Source of the DNA: Holophagales bacterium UBA2201
GTDB taxonomy: Bacteria > Acidobacteriota > Thermoanaerobaculia > UBA2201
Length of the DNA stretch: 6,712 nucleotides
Assembly (NCBI GenBank): GCA_002327305.1
Contig: DCUZ01000105.1
Span: 1-6,712 of the forward strand
Reading direction: 5' to 3'
Every line of letters starts with the position of its first letter. The first letter of the stretch is position 1. Both the position numbers and the translations under genes were made by a program. Shown piece after piece: positions 6,465 through 6,712 of the stretch. A model generated the notes under the pieces. That model had not been told where the DNA came from. It saw only the letters and a program-made list of their open reading frames with translations, and did no database searches.

Positions 6465-6712
6465 TTACCTCAGCATCACCAGCACCCGGATCATGCCGGT
6501 GCCTGTTTCAAGGTCCTCCAGCGCCTTGCCGATGATGGTGCCGTTCCGGTAGATGGGCTCGCCGTCGATGATCTTGGGCTGGGCCTTAATGGCGTGGCCG
6601 GGGGTGCCGGAGGTCACCAGCAGGTCGCCCTTGGCGATGGGGGCCAGGGTGGCGTCGGCCTTGACGAAAGTCACCCCGCCCACCACGACCAGTGAGAAGT
6701 GAGAGGTGAGAG
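6465..6712 (-). CDS. C-terminal end of a third tandem tail-fibre-like paralogue (5' part beyond window)
   Basis: The last 81 codons of a third copy are visible, ending MIRVLVMLR and a TAA at 6465-6467. The frame is open through the right edge. The GTG at 6684-6686 is internal, not a start, because the residues before it (LTSHFSLV) match the equivalent stretch of copy 2 (LTSYFSLV). The segment VVVGGVTFVKADATLAPIAKG is identical to copy 2. The middle differs (for example IIDGEPIYRNGTIIGK against MVNGFPMHQSGTLIGK). The right edge falls inside the same heptamer repeat that is embedded in copy 2, so that repeat was probably in the ancestor before duplication. By homology this should be the end of a protein of about 1000 residues with an upstream S74 domain, but that part cannot be seen here. 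Confidence 0.9.
   Translation of the reverse strand, partial: LTSHFSLVVVGGVTFVKADATLAPIAKGDLLVTSGTPGHAIKAQPKIIDGEPIYRNGTIIGKALEDLETGTGMIRVLVMLR
6691..6712 (-). repeat. Partial heptamer element in copy 3 coding sequence, cut by window edge
   Basis: Three heptamers of the GTGAGAN type plus one base, in the same codon register and position as the first arm of the element in copy 2 (3459 onward). They are translated as LTSHFSL. The rest lies outside the window. Confidence 0.85.

Larger units (their letters stand above)
6309..6494. repeat. Near-perfect direct repeat spanning start, gap and preceding stop (unit 2)
   Basis: Partner of 3063-3262. It covers the signal peptide codons of copy 2, the gap and the end of copy 3, including the stop. 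Confidence 0.9.

Noticed and set aside
1..6712. Prophage tail-fibre module
   Set aside because: The proteins carry Sec signal peptides and separate ribosome sites, and no tail, baseplate or lysis gene is present. S74 domains also occur in cellular secreted proteins.

Overview
The window comes from a GC-rich bacterial genome, and everything codes on the minus strand. It holds three tandem copies of one gene: the last 81 codons of an upstream copy at the right edge (6465-6712), one complete copy (3233-6376, 1047 aa), and a third copy (1-3130, 1043 aa visible) that runs off the left edge and probably lacks only its last ~95 residues. I see no RNA gene, transposase, CRISPR array or plus-strand gene. 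The phylum cannot be read from the sequence. Secreted 'tail fiber domain' proteins of this kind and heptamer intergenic repeats are things I associate with large-genome environmental Gram-negative bacteria. Both window ends fall in the same repeat element, which would fit a metagenomic contig broken at repeats.

Each protein has the same plan: a Sec signal peptide; an N-terminal domain opening with ALVNYQGVLRDGTG and closing with ASAYAQNAATLQG; a long shaft of modules ending in NVGIGTxxP; an inserted ~140-residue beta-sandwich-like domain; a peptidase S74 (endosialidase-type intramolecular chaperone) domain with an SDxRLKK cleavage motif; and a ~190-residue C-terminal domain. I infer exported, probably trimeric, self-processing surface fibres or adhesins. 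This is not a phage tail module: there are signal peptides and no phage neighbours.

The shaft contains five copies of a module exactly 72 residues (216 bp) long. The paralogues form a mosaic: blocks of near-identical DNA alternate sharply with diverged blocks. Divergence is concentrated in the inserted domain and, unexpectedly, in the S74 core.

A heptanucleotide family (GTGAGAN and its complement TCTCACN) builds palindromic elements in both intergenic gaps, and again in frame inside the coding sequence about 78 codons before the stop. Together they bracket the last ~75 codons like a cassette. In the intergenic copies the bases between heptamer cores pair as G-U only in the RNA of the gene strand, and five U follow the stem, so these elements look like intrinsic terminators built from repeats. 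The 14-bp (two-heptamer) length difference between the two otherwise identical gaps shows that repeat number changes. The most interesting reading is a recombining array of surface fibres with repeat-bounded C-terminal cassettes.
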